A stretch of 5,280 nt of DNA from NCBI GenBank assembly GCA_023386515.1, contig JAEWJQ010000040.1, positions 1 to 5,280 of the forward strand, written 5' to 3'. How positions within the stretch are numbered: the stretch's first letter is position 1; the number at the start of each line of letters is the position of its first letter. Below the pieces are notes generated by a model that worked only from the letters and a program-made list of their open reading frames with translations, searched no databases and was not told the DNA's origin. Position numbers and translations under genes: made by a program. Positions 3,918 to 5,280 of this stretch are shown here, piece by piece. Origin of the DNA: Pseudomonadota bacterium. GTDB lineage: Bacteria; Pseudomonadota; Alphaproteobacteria; Sphingomonadales; Sphingomonadaceae.

Positions 3918-5280
3918 ATGCGAATGCTGTTCAGCGCGATCGCGCTTGTCCTCGCCGCCCCCGCGCTCGCGCAGGAGGCTCCCGCGGCCGACACCGCCCC
4001 CGGCGCGACGGACGTGGTGACGGTGCACGGCGACCGCCCCGCACCCAAGTTCGACAAGCGGCTGTTCGGCCAGTTCGCTGAACATCTCGGCAGCGGCATC
4101 TACGGCGGCATCTGGGTCGGCAAGGGCAGCAAGGTGCCCAACATCGACGGCTATCGCCGCGACGTGATCGACGCGCTGAAGGCGATCCGCGTGCCGGTCA
4201 TCCGCTGGCCGGGCGGTTGCTTCGCCGACGAATATCACTGGCGCGAAGGCATCGGGCCGCAGGCCAAGCGCAAGGTCAAGATCAACACCAACTGGGGCGG
4301 CGTCACCGAGGATAATCGCTTCGGCACGCACGAGTTCATGAACTATTCGGAACTGGTCGGCGCCGAACCCTATGTGTCCGGCAATATCGGCAGCGCGCCG
4401 CCCTACGAGATGGCGGAATGGGTCGAATACATGACCTCGCCGACCGGTTCGAGCCTGGCGCAGGAGCGTGCCGCCAATGGCCGCAAGGCGCCGTGGAAGC
4501 TCACCATGTTCGGGCTCGGCAACGAATTGTGGGGCTGCGGCGGCAACATGAAGCCGGAATATGCCGCCGACGTCACCCGCCGCTATTCCACCTTCATCAA
4601 GATGCCCGAGGGCCAGCGGGTGATGAAGATCGCCAGCGGCGCCAATTCCGAGGATTACAACTGGACCGATGTGATGATGCGCGACGCCGGCGGTCATTTC
4701 GACGGCATCGGCGTCCATTATTACACTATCCCCTACAGCTGGGGGAAGAAGGGCGCGGCGCTCGGCTTCGACGAGGACGGCTGGGCGCGAACCCTCGCCA
4801 AGACGACCAAGATGGAAGAGCTCGTCACGCGCCACGCCGCGGTGATGGACAAATACGATCCCAAGAAGCGCGTGGCGCTGCTCGTCGACGAATGGGGCAC
4901 CTGGTACGATGTCGAGCCGGGCACCAATCCGGGCTTCCTCTACCAGCAGAACTCGCTGCGCGACGCGCTGGTCGCCAGCCTCAACTTCGACATCTTCGCC
5001 CGTCACACCGATCGCCTGCGCGGCGCCAACATCGCGCAGATGGTCAACGTGCTGCAGTCGATGCTGCTCACCGACGGCAACCGCATGGTGAAGACGCCGA
5101 CCTATTGGGTGTTCGATCTGTACAAGGACTATCAGGACGGCATCGTCCTGCCGGTCGACGTCCAGTCGCACTGGTACAACAAGAACGAATGGACGCTGAA
5201 GGCGGTCAGCGCCAGCGCAGTCCGCGGCACCGACGGCGCGGTCCACATGGGCCTGACCAACGTCGATCCCAACCGGCCGG
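3918..5280 (+). CDS. Alpha-L-arabinofuranosidase, glycoside hydrolase family 51, exported (partial, C-terminus off the right edge)
   Basis: The 454 visible residues hydrolyse, by family, terminal alpha-L-arabinofuranosyl groups from arabinan, arabinoxylan or oligosaccharides (EC 3.2.1.55). From the N-terminus: a signal peptide MRMLFSAIALVLAAPALA with likely cleavage after Ala18, an Ala/Pro/Thr-rich stretch to about 35, and then the retaining (beta/alpha)8 catalytic domain. Family 51 marks are GQFAEHLGSGIYGGI (51-65), RWPGGCFADEYHW (96-108), DNRFGTHEF (132-140), acid/base Glu203 in GNELWG, GVHYYT (265-270) and nucleophile Glu325 in VDEWG. The 122-residue spacing of the two Glu is normal for the family. 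The beta-sandwich domain follows and is cut off. Start 3918 is chosen because GGAG sits nine bases upstream and the signal peptide begins there; ATG 3816 is an in-frame rival. Export to the periplasm is inferred. Many family 51 enzymes are cytosolic, so the signal peptide is notable. The divergent FadR-type regulator probably controls it. Confidence 0.93.
   Translation, partial: MRMLFSAIALVLAAPALAQEAPAADTAPGATDVVTVHGDRPAPKFDKRLFGQFAEHLGSGIYGGIWVGKGSKVPNIDGYRRDVIDALKAIRVPVIRWPGGCFADEYHWREGIGPQAKRKVKINTNWGGVTEDNRFGTHEFMNYSELVGAEPYVSGNIGSAPPYEMAEWVEYMTSPTGSSLAQERAANGRKAPWKLTMFGLGNELWGCGGNMKPEYAADVTRRYSTFIKMPEGQRVMKIASGANSEDYNWTDVMMRDAGGHFDGIGVHYYTIPYSWGKKGAALGFDEDGWARTLAKTTKMEELVTRHAAVMDKYDPKKRVALLVDEWGTWYDVEPGTNPGFLYQQNSLRDALVASLNFDIFARHTDRLRGANIAQMVNVLQSMLLTDGNRMVKTPTYWVFDLYKDYQDGIVLPVDVQSHWYNKNEWTLKAVSASAVRGTDGAVHMGLTNVDPNRP

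Noticed and set aside
3876..5246. 456-residue open frame on the minus strand
   Set aside because: It lies antisense over the arabinofuranosidase, whose catalytic motifs are unmistakable. The frame is open because GC-biased codons rarely give stops on the opposite strand, and its His/Ala/Val/Arg-rich translation resembles no family.

Overview
The window is high-GC DNA with short intergenic gaps, strong GC bias at third codon positions and GGAG-type ribosome binding sites. Together with the gene content (a pirin/hydrolase/flavin reductase cluster and an exported family 51 arabinofuranosidase), this suggests an alphaproteobacterium, most likely a sphingomonad. The taxon is inferred from style and content; no marker gene is present.

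Left half (1-2948). Three minus-strand genes read as one operon in the order pirin-family cupin (1224-1922), alpha/beta hydrolase of the non-heme chloroperoxidase/arylesterase type (349-1176), and an NAD(P)H-dependent FMN reductase-like flavoprotein (ends at 292, cut by the left edge). The gaps are 47 and 56 bases, and each gene has a GGAG ribosome binding site. A strong 11-bp hairpin lies just behind the hydrolase stop. A LysR-type regulator (2031-2948, plus strand) is transcribed divergently from the pirin gene across a 108-bp gap that carries a short dyad. This is the classical layout of a LysR regulator controlling the neighbouring operon. The gene set fits handling of quinone-like or aromatic electrophiles, but the substrate cannot be read from the sequence.

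Right half (2952-5280). A FadR-type GntR regulator with an FCD domain (2952-3659, minus strand) converges on the LysR gene with only 3 bases between the two stop codons. It is divergent from a family 51 alpha-L-arabinofuranosidase with a signal peptide (3918 to the right edge, plus strand). The 258-bp gap between them holds a perfect 15-bp palindrome whose core, TTGTCAGACAA, fits the FadR-family operator pattern TNGTNNNACNA. It overlaps a plausible sigma-70-type promoter facing the arabinofuranosidase. The simplest reading is a local repressor controlling hemicellulose (arabinan/arabinoxylan) side-chain removal.

No mobile element, CRISPR array, RNA gene or clearly undescribed system was seen. 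The points most worth a second look are the operator-promoter arrangement, two competing in-frame starts for the arabinofuranosidase (3816 with a very strong ribosome binding site, 3918 directly before the signal peptide), the apparent loss of one metal ligand in the FadR-type regulator, and the intercistronic hairpin at 316-342.
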